This document shows positions 1 through 8,812 of a stretch of 64,000 nucleotides of DNA, piece after piece (position 1 is the stretch's first letter; each line of letters begins with the position of its first letter). The position numbers were made by a program, and so were the translations under genes. Origin of the DNA: Algoriphagus pacificus (lineage in GTDB: Bacteria; Bacteroidota; Bacteroidia; Cytophagales; Cyclobacteriaceae); the NCBI RefSeq assembly GCF_017254845.1, contig NZ_JAFKCU010000001.1, positions 124,001 to 188,000 of the forward strand, given 5' to 3'. Under the pieces are notes generated by a model that was not told the origin of the DNA, made no database searches, and worked only from the letters and a program-made list of their open reading frames with translations.

Positions 1-1
1 G

Positions 2-1426
2 CATGAAGAAAAGACAGAAGTGGATGAAGTCAAAAGAGAGTATTTGATACCACGTTCTTTTTCGGTTTTAGGCCCTGCTTTGGCAGTAGCAGATGTAAAT
101 TCTGATGGATTAGAGGATGTCTATTTAGGAGGTGCTAAAGATCAGCCTGGAGTTCTTTACCTTCAAAAATCCTCAGGTGAGTTCGAAGCAGTTTCCAATC
201 CTATTTTCCAGCAACTTGCCAAGGCGGAGGATGTCGTTGCTGAGTTCGCAGATTTCAATCAAGATGGATTGATGGATTTGATCGTGGGAAGTGGCGGCAA
301 TGAATATGATCCAGGTAATCTCTTCCTTTTCGACAGAATCTACTTTGGTAAAGGAAATGGCCAATTTCAGTTTATTCCAAATGCCCTGCCTCCTATAGGA
401 GAAAACACCTCCACGATCGCAATCCATGATGTGGATGGAGATGGGGGTCTAGATCTGTTTCTGGGTGCTTCGGTTGTTGCGGGAGATTATGGAGCTTCAC
501 CAAAAAGCAGCTTGTTGATCAATTTAGGAAATGGCCAATTCAGGGATGAAACTAGTGACTGGATGGGAACTGAAGGCAATCTGGGCATGATCAATTCAGC
601 AGTTTGGGCTGACCTTGACGGGGATTCTATCGAGGAATTGATCCTTACTGGAGATTGGCAGCCAATCAGAGTATTTAAATTGACCAGCGATAATCGCTTG
701 AAAGAGACTTCGATTCCTGGTTTAGAAAGATCAGCAGGATGGATCCAATCTTTAAAAATCGCTGATATAAATGGTGATGGTCGTCCTGATATTTTAACAG
801 GGAATCTGGGAGAAAACTCAAAATTGAAAGCGAGTTATGAAAATCCACTTTGGCTTTACCATGCAGATTTTGATGGAAATGGACAGGCTGATCCATTGAT
901 TTTTCATTACATGGAGAACAAGCTGGTTCCTTTTGCAACCCGAGACGATCTGATAAAACAGATTCCGGGAATCAAAAAACTTCATGGCTCTTATGCTGAT
1001 TATTCCAGGATCTCCAAGCCAGAAGAATTATTTCCTAGCCCTGCATTGAATGCAGCTAATAAGTATCCGGTTTTTGAATTGAGGTCTGGGGTTTATTTCC
1101 AACAAGAAAATGGAAGTTTTGTATTCGAGCCATTTCCTAGTTCGGTTCAATGGTCTCCTGTCATGGATATGTATTGGGATGACAACCAAAAAACCTTGCA
1201 TTTGGCTGGGAATTTCTCAGGATTCAGGGTTGATCTTGGAAAAACAAACAGCCTACCTTTCCAATCTTGGAATTATCAGGGAGGATCTTGGAAGAAAATA
1301 AATTTGAACTCTGATATTCCAAATCAATCAGAAATCAGAAGAATCCGTCCTATTTCAGTTAGTGGAGGAAATTATTTGTTGGCAGCTCCAAATTCATCTG
1401 TCCCTTATTGGGTCAAAATCCCTTAA
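2..1426 (+). CDS. FG-GAP/VCBS repeat protein, 3' part (5' end outside window)
   Basis: The reading frame is already open at the first bases of the window, so the gene begins upstream; the GTG at 20 is only the first possible internal start. The visible C-terminal part of about 470 residues carries at least five FG-GAP/VCBS-like repeats with Ca-binding signatures of the form D-x-(N/D)-x-DG-x-x-D, for example ADVNSDGLED, ADFNQDGLMD, HDVDGDGGLD and ADINGDGRPD. Such repeats fold into beta-propeller blades and occur in large exported proteins of Bacteroidota. The stop lies about 150 nt before the haloperoxidase-like gene on the same strand, and the two may be co-expressed. Exact ligand or enzymatic role cannot be told; the N-terminal part, which would show a signal peptide and any extra domains, is missing. 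Confidence 0.85.
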   Translation, partial: HEEKTEVDEVKREYLIPRSFSVLGPALAVADVNSDGLEDVYLGGAKDQPGVLYLQKSSGEFEAVSNPIFQQLAKAEDVVAEFADFNQDGLMDLIVGSGGNEYDPGNLFLFDRIYFGKGNGQFQFIPNALPPIGENTSTIAIHDVDGDGGLDLFLGASVVAGDYGASPKSSLLINLGNGQFRDETSDWMGTEGNLGMINSAVWADLDGDSIEELILTGDWQPIRVFKLTSDNRLKETSIPGLERSAGWIQSLKIADINGDGRPDILTGNLGENSKLKASYENPLWLYHADFDGNGQADPLIFHYMENKLVPFATRDDLIKQIPGIKKLHGSYADYSRISKPEELFPSPALNAANKYPVFELRSGVYFQQENGSFVFEPFPSSVQWSPVMDMYWDDNQKTLHLAGNFSGFRVDLGKTNSLPFQSWNYQGGSWKKINLNSDIPNQSEIRRIRPISVSGGNYLLAAPNSSVPYWVKIP

Positions 1427-1507
1427 TTGAAGCCCTTCAATATTTGCAAAATCGTTAATTTCCAATACTTTTGACCACCCAAACGAATCAGAACAAACGT
1501 TAAAAAG

Positions 1508-1539
1508 TTTGAGCTTGGCCGCTGATTATCTTAAATTTA
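1508..1539 (+). promoter_or_regulatory. Candidate Bacteroidota-type promoter for the haloperoxidase gene
   Basis: TTTG at 1508-1511 is followed after 20 nt by TAAATTTA at 1532-1539, seven of eight positions of the TAnnTTTG -7 consensus known for the primary sigma factor of Bacteroidota. It sits 34 nt before the ATG at 1573. Pattern match only; the region is A+T-rich so chance matches are common. Confidence 0.25.
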
Positions 1540-1572
1540 CGGTCTATTACTACCCTATCACTTGTAAATATC

Positions 1573-2916
1573 ATGCGTTTTATAAAAATCATAGCAAGTC
1601 TTTGCTTGCTGATTACTGTAATATCCTGTCAAGAGAAAGTTGATTATTCCAACGTAATTACGGACGGAACTTATCTCAGCAATGCCCAAAATAGAATTAC
1701 TGAAGTAATTATCCACGACATCTTTTCTCCTCCAGTTGCGGCTAGAATTTATTCTTATTCCAGCTTAGCAGCTTATGAGGTTGCTGCAGCAGCAGATCCA
1801 AATTATGTGTCTTTGTTAGGCCAGTTAAATGGTTCTGAAAAGACGACTTTCAATCCTTCTGAAAAAGTTTACTTGCCTTTGGCATCTTTGGCAGCCTACT
1901 ATTATGTAGGAACCGGACTTATCTTCTCTGAGGATATGATGAATGAGCATAGAGATGCAGCCTATGCCGAATTGAAAGAAAAAGGTATTCCAGAGGATGT
2001 ATTTGAAGCATCTATTGCCTTCGGCAAAGAAGTTGGAGACGCAATCAAAGCGTACTCCTCTAAAGACAATTACCATCAGAGCCGTTCTTTTCCAAAGTAC
2101 ACAGTGACTGGAGAATTTGGCACTTGGGAGCCAACTCCACCTGCTTACATGGAGGCGATTGAACCTCATTGGAACAAAATCAGAACTTTTGTTTTGGATT
2201 CTGCGGCACAGTTCAAACCACTTGCTCCACCTCCATTCTCTATTGAGCCAGGATCGGAATTCTACAATGCTGCCAAGCAGGTTTATGATGCTGCTGTGAA
2301 TGCCGGAACAGAACAAAAGGAAATCGCTTTGTTTTGGGATTGCAATCCTTACAAAATGAATGTCAAAGGCCATGTGATGTTTGCCGAGAAGAAAATCACT
2401 CCCGGTGGTCATTGGATGAGCATTGCATCTATTGCAAGTAAAGCGGCAGGCAAAGACTGGAAAGGAACAGCCGAAACTTTTGCTCTGACAGGAATTGCCC
2501 TAAATGAGGCATTTATTTCCTGTTGGGATGAAAAATATCGCAGCAACCTGATCAGACCGGAAACTTATATCAATCAATACATAGATGAGGAATGGGTTCC
2601 ACTTTTGCAGACTCCACCTTTCCCAGAGCATACAAGTGGACACAGTGTTGCTTCATCAGCAGCTGGCTATACTTTAGGACAACTTTTCGGGGATGAATTC
2701 CATTTGGTTGACAGTTCGGAAGTAGCTTACGGTCTACCTGTTAGAGAGTATAATTCCTTTAGCCAAGCTTATAAGGAGGCTGCAATCAGCAGATTTTATG
2801 GAGGAATCCATTATATGCCAGCTATAGATTATGGAGTCTCCCAGGGACTGTCCATCGGAGAGTTTATCTGGAAAAATATCAGTACAAAGCCAGAAAGATT
2901 GGCAGAGGCAAAATAA
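1573..2916 (+). CDS. Vanadium-dependent haloperoxidase / PAP2-family lipoprotein
   Basis: A 447-residue protein of the vanadium haloperoxidase/PAP2 phosphatase superfamily, in which a vanadate or phosphate is bound by three short motifs. All three are visible: K321 with R328-P329 (KxxxxxxRP), T354-S-G-H357 (the PSGH motif with Thr for Pro) and S406-R407-x3-G411-x-H413 (SRxxxGxH). The N-terminus is a lipoprotein signal ending in VISC (Cys19), so the protein is probably membrane-anchored in the periplasm or exported to the outer membrane. It follows the FG-GAP/VCBS gene and is closed by a strong terminator. Bacteroidota carry many such proteins, and halide oxidation has been shown for only some; acid phosphatase activity remains an alternative. 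The family call is firm, the substrate unknown. Confidence 0.88.
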   Translation: MRFIKIIASLCLLITVISCQEKVDYSNVITDGTYLSNAQNRITEVIIHDIFSPPVAARIYSYSSLAAYEVAAAADPNYVSLLGQLNGSEKTTFNPSEKVYLPLASLAAYYYVGTGLIFSEDMMNEHRDAAYAELKEKGIPEDVFEASIAFGKEVGDAIKAYSSKDNYHQSRSFPKYTVTGEFGTWEPTPPAYMEAIEPHWNKIRTFVLDSAAQFKPLAPPPFSIEPGSEFYNAAKQVYDAAVNAGTEQKEIALFWDCNPYKMNVKGHVMFAEKKITPGGHWMSIASIASKAAGKDWKGTAETFALTGIALNEAFISCWDEKYRSNLIRPETYINQYIDEEWVPLLQTPPFPEHTSGHSVASSAAGYTLGQLFGDEFHLVDSSEVAYGLPVREYNSFSQAYKEAAISRFYGGIHYMPAIDYGVSQGLSIGEFIWKNISTKPERLAEAK

Positions 2917-2919
2917 AGG

Positions 2920-2949
2920 AAAGCAGCTCATTTAGGGCTGCTTTTTTTT
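2920..2949 (+). terminator. Rho-independent terminator after haloperoxidase gene
   Basis: AAAGCAGC at 2920-2927 pairs with GCTGCTTT at 2937-2944 around a 9-nt loop and runs straight into a T tract. It begins 4 nt after the stop codon. Confidence 0.85.
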
Positions 2950-3112
2950 GCTCATACCCTTTCCGAAAATTATCAAAATCCTAAGAAATCGTTAACAAAG
3001 GGGGGTTTAGCCCTGTTTTTGTTTTATATCACAGGGATATTCCCTATCTTCTGGAATACGCCCATTTGAATGGATTTTATTTCATTCTCGTTTTTTAACT
3101 AGCAAACCACCC

Positions 3113-5287
3113 ATGGCAAAAACCATTATAGTATCCAACCGCTTACCTATCAGTTTACGACACCGGAACGGCAAATTTGAATTCAAACCCAGCGCCGGAG
3201 GATTGGCCACAGGATTGGATTCGATTTATAAATCAGGAGAAAATATCTGGATTGGCTGGCCCGGAAATACCGTAGATGATGCCGAGCAGAGAGCTGAGAT
3301 TATTTTGGAGCTTTATGATCTAAAAATGGCTCCTGTCTTTCTTACTAAAACAGATGTAGAACAGTTTTATGAAGGTTTCAGCAATGAAACACTTTGGCCG
3401 GCATTTCACTACTTTACCCAGTACATGATTTACAATCCCGAGCATTGGGAGGCTTATGTCCGGGTGAATCAAAAATTCTGTGATGCCATTGTCAAAAAAG
3501 CAGATCCCGATGATACCATTTGGGTGCATGATTATCAGCTGATGCTTTTACCCCAAATGCTTCGTGAGATATTACCAGATGCCACTATCGCATTTTTCCA
3601 GCATATTCCTTTTCCTTCCTATGAGATTATCCGAATGATTCCTTGGAGAAGGGAGATTCTCGAAGGTGTTTGCGGAGCTGATTTGATCGGTTTTCATACC
3701 TATGATGATATGCGGCATTTTCTCAGTGCAGTAGGTAGAATTACCGGAATGTCAGGCGAAAGCGGCTATATCCAAGCAGAAAACAGAATTATAAATGTGG
3801 ATTCATTCCCAATGGGAATTGATTATCACAAGTTTGCGAAGCAGGCTAAAAGCAGAAAAACACAAAATATAGTCAAGGATTTCCGTCAGAAAGTCGGGGA
3901 TCAGAAACTTCTTTTGACCATCGATCGACTGGATTATTCCAAAGGAATTCCTCAGCGGATTCATGTCTTTGACCAATTGCTGAAGCAGCATAAAGAACTC
4001 CGTGGCAAGGTCTCCATGATTATGGTTGTGGTTCCTTCCAGAGACAAGGTACAGTCCTACAAAGAACTCAAAGAAGAAATTGACTTATTGGTCGGAAGAA
4101 TCAATAGTGAGTATTCAACCCTAGATTGGGTTCCTGTGCATTATTTCTACAGAAGCTTTCCTTTCGAGGAACTGAGTGCTTTCTATAGCATGTCAGACAT
4201 TGCTTTGGTCACTCCTCTTCGGGATGGAATGAATCTAGTGTGTAAGGAATTTGTCGCCAGTAAAAATGACCAAACGGGTGTATTGATTCTCTCTGAAATG
4301 GCCGGAGCCTCCAAAGAGCTTCAAGATGCTATTTTGGTGAATCCAAATGACAGGCAAGGTGTCGTAGATGCTATCTATGAAGCCCTTTCCATGAAGGAGG
4401 AAGAACAGAAAGAGCGAATCGCATCTATGCAGGAAAGCCTCAAGAAATATGATGTATTCCAGTGGGTAAAAGTCTTTATGGATCGGGTAGGCCATGTTAA
4501 GGCCAAGCAAGCCGAACTTACCTCCAAAGATGTGGATGCCAAAGTCATCAATGAAATTCAGGCAAGCTTTAAAAAGGCCAAGAACCCGATTTTCTTTTTG
4601 GACTACGATGGCACATTGACAGGATTCAAGTCAAATCCTCAAGATGCAGTTCCTGATGCAGAGTTAAAAAGTCTGGTGAAAGATCTGAGTGGAAAAGCTC
4701 AGGTAGTTATTATTTCAGGGAGAGATAAAGACACCCTCGGAAAATGGTTTGCAGGTCAAAATATCGACATGATCGCAGAGCATGGAGTTTGGGTACATCT
4801 CAAAGACCAAGAAGAGGATTGGCAGCTCTATGCTGAAGTGGATGATAGCTGGAAGGAAGACATCAGAAATGTGATGGAATATTATGTGCTACGTACCCCT
4901 GGGGCATTTATTGAGGAAAAACACCATTCTTTGGTTTGGCACTATAGAAAAGTGGAAAGTGGCTTAGGAGACCTGAGAATGAGAGAGCTTTTCAGCCACT
5001 TGAAATACATGGCCAGAGGACATAACTTACAGGTATTGGAAGGAAATATGGTCTTGGAAATAAAGCGACCTGATATCAACAAAGGCAGAGCCGCAACTTC
5101 CATGATGAAAGGACATGACTTTGATTTTATCCTGGCAATCGGAGATGATTGGACAGATGAAGATACCTTTAAGGCCATGCCTAAAAATGCCTATTCAATC
5201 CGAGTTGGATACGCATATACCCAAGCCAATTACAATATTAAATCGGTGAAGCAAGTAAGACAGTTGCTTCATAAATTGGCTGACTGA
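3113..5287 (+). CDS. otsAB: Bifunctional trehalose-6-phosphate synthase/phosphatase
   Basis: A 724-residue fusion making trehalose from UDP-glucose and glucose-6-phosphate. Residues about 1-470 are a GT20 OtsA domain, with SAGGLATGL near the N-terminus, WVHDYQLMLLPQ, and DRLDYSKGIPQR (the nucleotide-sugar phosphate contacts). Residues about 490-720 are a HAD-type trehalose-6-phosphate phosphatase, with nucleophile motif D497-Y-D499-G-T and the Mg-binding G677-D-D-W-T-D682-E-D. Both halves look intact. This fused arrangement is common in Bacteroidota and eukaryotes, in contrast to separate otsA and otsB in Escherichia coli. The gene stands alone, with its own terminator, and faces a minus-strand amidase and a GH15 enzyme that may degrade trehalose. 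Trehalose here probably serves in osmotic or desiccation stress. Confidence 0.95.
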   Translation: MAKTIIVSNRLPISLRHRNGKFEFKPSAGGLATGLDSIYKSGENIWIGWPGNTVDDAEQRAEIILELYDLKMAPVFLTKTDVEQFYEGFSNETLWPAFHYFTQYMIYNPEHWEAYVRVNQKFCDAIVKKADPDDTIWVHDYQLMLLPQMLREILPDATIAFFQHIPFPSYEIIRMIPWRREILEGVCGADLIGFHTYDDMRHFLSAVGRITGMSGESGYIQAENRIINVDSFPMGIDYHKFAKQAKSRKTQNIVKDFRQKVGDQKLLLTIDRLDYSKGIPQRIHVFDQLLKQHKELRGKVSMIMVVVPSRDKVQSYKELKEEIDLLVGRINSEYSTLDWVPVHYFYRSFPFEELSAFYSMSDIALVTPLRDGMNLVCKEFVASKNDQTGVLILSEMAGASKELQDAILVNPNDRQGVVDAIYEALSMKEEEQKERIASMQESLKKYDVFQWVKVFMDRVGHVKAKQAELTSKDVDAKVINEIQASFKKAKNPIFFLDYDGTLTGFKSNPQDAVPDAELKSLVKDLSGKAQVVIISGRDKDTLGKWFAGQNIDMIAEHGVWVHLKDQEEDWQLYAEVDDSWKEDIRNVMEYYVLRTPGAFIEEKHHSLVWHYRKVESGLGDLRMRELFSHLKYMARGHNLQVLEGNMVLEIKRPDINKGRAATSMMKGHDFDFILAIGDDWTDEDTFKAMPKNAYSIRVGYAYTQANYNIKSVKQVRQLLHKLAD

Positions 5288-5305
5288 TACATTAATGCCT
5301 CTATC

Positions 5306-5341
5306 AAAAAATACCTGTAGACAATCCTACAGGTATTTTTT
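5306..5341. terminator. Bidirectional terminator between otsAB and the amidase
   Basis: AAAAATACCTGTAG pairs with CTACAGGTATTTTT (arms 5307-5320 and 5327-5340) around ACAATC. A runs on the left and T runs on the right let it work on both strands. The right arm contains the TAG stop codon of the minus-strand amidase, so this gene terminates inside its own terminator stem. Confidence 0.85.
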
Positions 5342-6223
5342 ATATAGATTTTTTAAGATTCTGATATCTAGATCCGTCAATTCTGAACTGACCTCTTGCT
5401 GAACGAAATGCAATTTGAAGGATTGGATTGCCAAGGCTGGGTTGCTCACATCATAGCCGATAATTCGAAGAGCAATAACCGGATCAAAAGCATCTAGAGG
5501 CAATGAATCACTGCTTTGCAAAGGAATGGAAGTATTGGTATCCAATGGATTTATCTGAGGGTAAACCACCTCTTCATCGTACCAAAAACCATATCCTTCC
5601 TCAGCCAATTTCTTCCATGGGAAATATTTATTCGGATCTACTTTTCGGGAAGGTGCAATATCTGAATGACCAATAAAATTGGCTGTTGGAATTCCATATT
5701 TCCACTTCAACCGCTTACAGAGAATCAAAAGACTTGCTATTTGCTCCTCGGAAAAAGGCTCGAAACCATTATTATCCAATTCAATCCCAATGGATACGGA
5801 ATTCAAATCTGTGACATTTCCCCATTTACCTCGACCTGCATGCCAAGATCTAAGGTAATCATTGAGCATTTGGACGATCGTACCATCTCTTCCGATCACA
5901 TAATGAGAGCTGACCTGTGTGCTGGTTTTGGTAAACGTGGAAATGGTTTGACCTAAGGAATCCTGAGCAGTATGATGAATGATTACAAAATTGGGGCGAC
6001 GAATGCTGAAATTCGTGGTTCCAACCCATTCATCTGTGATGCTGAGCGTATCGTAATTCAGTTCTTCTTTCGTCTGTGGGATTTCTAAATATGCTTTTGC
6101 TACCTCTTTGACATTCTTGCGGTATTCCTTATTGATTTTTTTGTAAGGATTGGATGCACAGGAAACAACCATTAGGGAAATGCAAAAACCTAAAAGAAGC
6201 CTTGTGATTCTCTGAATATTCAT
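5327..6223 (-). CDS. N-acetylmuramoyl-L-alanine amidase (Amidase_2/AmpD type) lipoprotein
   Basis: Cleaves the amide between N-acetylmuramic acid and the stem peptide. The ATG at 6223 gives 298 residues and a clean lipoprotein signal ending VVSC22; a TTG three codons upstream is less likely. The amidase domain runs from about residue 75 to 215: zinc ligands H83/H84 in NFVIIHHTA, the general acid/base region with E148 in SIGIELDN, and H186...K194-V-D196 in GHSDIAPSRKVDP, matching the H-H-D zinc site and Lys of AmpD. The C-terminal 80 residues end in a helical segment resembling a peptidoglycan-binding or small helical module. As a lipoprotein it acts in the periplasm on the cell wall or on released muropeptides, unlike cytosolic AmpD. 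Confidence 0.88.
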   Translation of the reverse strand: MNIQRITRLLLGFCISLMVVSCASNPYKKINKEYRKNVKEVAKAYLEIPQTKEELNYDTLSITDEWVGTTNFSIRRPNFVIIHHTAQDSLGQTISTFTKTSTQVSSHYVIGRDGTIVQMLNDYLRSWHAGRGKWGNVTDLNSVSIGIELDNNGFEPFSEEQIASLLILCKRLKWKYGIPTANFIGHSDIAPSRKVDPNKYFPWKKLAEEGYGFWYDEEVVYPQINPLDTNTSIPLQSSDSLPLDAFDPVIALRIIGYDVSNPALAIQSFKLHFVQQEVSSELTDLDIRILKNLYKKYL

Positions 6224-6305
6224 AGAAAACAATAATTAATAAACAGATGAAGCTACAAGTATTGTACTAGTTCTTAAATGCCATTTAAAAAATAAAGGCT
6301 TTCCA

Positions 6306-6344
6306 AAAAACAGACCTTCGAGGTTTTGAGAACCTCGAAGGTCT
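6306..6344 (-). terminator. Long perfect palindrome, terminator of GH15 gene
   Basis: AGACCTTCGAGGTT (6312-6325) pairs perfectly with AACCTCGAAGGTCT (6331-6344) around TTGAG, a 14-bp stem. Read on the minus strand it is followed by GTTTTTT and lies 8 nt beyond the stop of the GH15 gene. The stem is longer than most terminators here and could belong to a dispersed palindrome family. Confidence 0.75.
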
Positions 6345-6351
6345 TAATCAA

Positions 6352-8133
6352 TTATAAGAAATTTGGTCTATCCAATTTTTTACCGATTCGGAAAGCGGCA
6401 TTCATCAAGCCCACATGAGAATAAGCTTGTGGGAAATTTCCCCATTGGCTGCCGGTTTTTTGGTCTACATCCTCTGAGAACAGCTGTAAATGATTGCAGT
6501 ATTTGGTCAAAGTTTCAAAGCCTTCCACAGCTTCATCGATTCTTCCTACACAAGCCAAAGCTTCTATATACCAAAATGCGCAGATAAGGAAAGTAGTCTC
6601 TGGTACCCCAAAATCATCCATGTGTTTGTATCGGTAAAAGAGGAAATCTTTTGCCAGCAACTCTTCTTCCAAAGCTTTCAAATGTTCATTGGCTCGCTCC
6701 AGATCATCTCCAAAATACCCCATGGTAATCAACTGGAGGGTAGAAGCATCCATGTAAGTTGAACCTACCGCTTGTGCATAAGCTTTCTTTTCTGGCAAAT
6801 AGCAGGACTCTATCTTTTTGGCAGCTTCATCTCGCAGATAAATTGCTTTTTGATACATGTCATCGCTTTTTAGTCGGATCCCGATTTTAGCAGCGGCACT
6901 TGCTCCCGCCCAATGGAAGAGAAAAGTATAGCAATGCTCTTGGGCAAGGTTTCTAAACTCCCATAGCCCGGCATCTTTTTCATTCATGGTCGCCTCAATC
7001 TTATCCAACAGATTCATGATCATTGGCTTCGAATTACTCCTCTCCTCCTCCGTAAATCGCTGATCAGAATAAAGCGGTAAAAGCGAAACCAAAACCTGAC
7101 CATACAGGTCATTTTGGATATGGGTATAGGCTTGATTGCCAAAGCGAACGGGCTTATTCCCCAGATATCCATCCAAATCAGAAATTTCCTCTGTCAACAA
7201 GGAGTCCCCAGTAATGGAATAAAGCGGTTGATATCTTCCGTCAGCGCCAGGCCTAAGGTTATGGATAAATTCGAAATACTTTTCCAGCTCCTCGAAGTGT
7301 CCCAGGCTATTGAAACAAGTCAAGGTATAATAGGTATCTCGGATCCAGCAATAGCGGTAATCCCAGTTTCGGGTCGAGTTTGGAGCTTCTGGTAAGCTGG
7401 TCGTCGAAGCCGCGATAATAGCCCCAGTATCTTCGTATTGATGGATTTTTAAGATGAGTGCAGACCTCAAAACCAATTTCTGATGAAAGTTGGGTATGCT
7501 GGTAGACTTCACCCATTCCTGCCAGTAGGCAGTGGTGGCATGAAGAAAGCGCTCGGAAGTTGTCTCAATTGGAGCTTCCAAAGGTCTTCCATAAGTAAGG
7601 ACCAAGTAGATCGGACGATGAAGCGCAAAGGCCTTTTCATCCATAATATAGCTCATGGGAGCATTGGTGGTCAGTCTGAGTTCCTGATCAATTCCCATGT
7701 AGCGGATGTGATTACTTCCCAGACTTGGAGTTAATTTCAGATTGCCATAATCTGTCACTGGCTCACATTTGATCTTTATCCTAGGCGAACCTTGAATCGA
7801 TTCTATTTTTCGGATCAGCATCAAGGGTTTATAGTAGCGGTCAAAGTTTTTGAACCGAGGCGCAAAATCAGTGACTTTATAGCTACTATCCCCATAGCTT
7901 ACCGTGGTTTCCAAGATATTGGTATTTTCCCGGTAGGCCTGAGTAGATTCAAAATCCCCAGATTCTGGAAGAATGGTAAACTGCCCTCCTCGCTCCCTAT
8001 CAAGCATTCCTCCGAAAATAAAATCCGAATCAAATCTAGGTAGGCACAACCAACTGATATTCGTGTCCTTTTCTACGTGGGCGATATAAGCACAATTGCC
8101 GATCAACCCACTTCCGTAGGTGTGTTTTTTCAT
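6352..8133 (-). CDS. Glycoside hydrolase family 15 (glucoamylase/trehalase-like)
   Basis: A 593-residue cytosolic protein (no signal peptide) with the two-part GH15 layout. The N-terminal beta-sandwich begins MKKHTYGSGLIGNCAYIAHV and includes WLCLPRFDSD. The alpha/alpha-barrel holds the hallmark RNWDYRYCWIRD around residue 255, then a C-terminal AFWYIEALACVGR and SQWGNFPQAYSHVGL. Family members hydrolyse alpha-glucosidic bonds by inversion; some bacterial and archaeal ones are trehalases, others glucoamylases. The nearness of otsAB favours trehalose or glucan turnover, but this is inference from context. A perfect palindromic terminator follows. Start ATG at 8133 is the first in frame and agrees with the family N-terminus. 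Confidence 0.88.
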   Translation of the reverse strand: MKKHTYGSGLIGNCAYIAHVEKDTNISWLCLPRFDSDFIFGGMLDRERGGQFTILPESGDFESTQAYRENTNILETTVSYGDSSYKVTDFAPRFKNFDRYYKPLMLIRKIESIQGSPRIKIKCEPVTDYGNLKLTPSLGSNHIRYMGIDQELRLTTNAPMSYIMDEKAFALHRPIYLVLTYGRPLEAPIETTSERFLHATTAYWQEWVKSTSIPNFHQKLVLRSALILKIHQYEDTGAIIAASTTSLPEAPNSTRNWDYRYCWIRDTYYTLTCFNSLGHFEELEKYFEFIHNLRPGADGRYQPLYSITGDSLLTEEISDLDGYLGNKPVRFGNQAYTHIQNDLYGQVLVSLLPLYSDQRFTEEERSNSKPMIMNLLDKIEATMNEKDAGLWEFRNLAQEHCYTFLFHWAGASAAAKIGIRLKSDDMYQKAIYLRDEAAKKIESCYLPEKKAYAQAVGSTYMDASTLQLITMGYFGDDLERANEHLKALEEELLAKDFLFYRYKHMDDFGVPETTFLICAFWYIEALACVGRIDEAVEGFETLTKYCNHLQLFSEDVDQKTGSQWGNFPQAYSHVGLMNAAFRIGKKLDRPNFL

Positions 8134-8241
8134 TAAAGTCTTTTTTGATGATTGAAAAAATGTTTGGCTACCGGGTTTGACTTCAAGAAAACAAAAACTA
8201 GGCCCTATTCCAAGGTTTTATTGGATTTAGGTAGTCCTGAC

Positions 8242-8808
8242 TTACAAATACAACTTCTTATCCCTGATATAATCTTCCACTGAATCGGGAAGCAGGTATT
8301 TGACGGATTTGCCGGCTAAAATAGATTTGCGGATAAAAGTTGCCGAAATATCCAATAAAGGAGCATCGATGAGTTTGATATTCGGATGCTCAAAAACTGT
8401 GGTTTCCCCGGGTCTTGGATAGACAAAAATCTCATAATTGTCCAAGATCATCTGGTAGTTTTTCCAGCGCTTGAGTTGCACGAGATTATCCGAACCCAAA
8501 AACAAACAAAACTGATGCTGTGGATATTGATCTGTCAAATAGGCAAGGGTATCGATAGTATAGCTCGGCTTAGGCATTCCAAACTCCACATCTGAAGCTC
8601 TGAAATGAAAATTATCCTCTATGGCGAGCTCTACCATTCTCAGTCTATCAAATTCATGAATCAGCGACTGTCGTTTTTTTAATGGGTTTTGGGGACTTAC
8701 CACAAACCAAACCTGATCAAGGTCTGTCCGGTCATGAAGGGTATCGGCAATGATAAGATGACCGATATGGATGGGATTGAAGGAGCCGAAATAGAGTCCG
8801 ATTTTCAA
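8242..8808 (-). CDS. nadD: Nicotinate-nucleotide adenylyltransferase
   Basis: Transfers AMP from ATP to nicotinate mononucleotide in NAD synthesis. At 188 residues it has normal length. The nucleotidyltransferase signature GSFNPIHIGH lies at residues 8-17, LGSDNLVQLKRWKNYQMI in the middle contains the family's GxDxxxxxxxW-type segment, and ISATFIRKSI at about 150 matches the ISxTxIR motif. It starts 4 nt after gmk ends and is the last gene of the sigma/anti-sigma/gmk/nadD operon. No terminator hairpin is obvious in the 108 nt before the GH15 gene, which is on the same strand, so some read-through into it is possible. Confidence 0.95.
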   Translation of the reverse strand: MKIGLYFGSFNPIHIGHLIIADTLHDRTDLDQVWFVVSPQNPLKKRQSLIHEFDRLRMVELAIEDNFHFRASDVEFGMPKPSYTIDTLAYLTDQYPQHQFCLFLGSDNLVQLKRWKNYQMILDNYEIFVYPRPGETTVFEHPNIKLIDAPLLDISATFIRKSILAGKSVKYLLPDSVEDYIRDKKLYL

Positions 8809-8812
8809 AATT

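Noticed and set aside
1825-2412. Minus-strand open frame of 195 codons over the haloperoxidase gene
   Set aside because: Shadow of the real gene, which has all active-site motifs.
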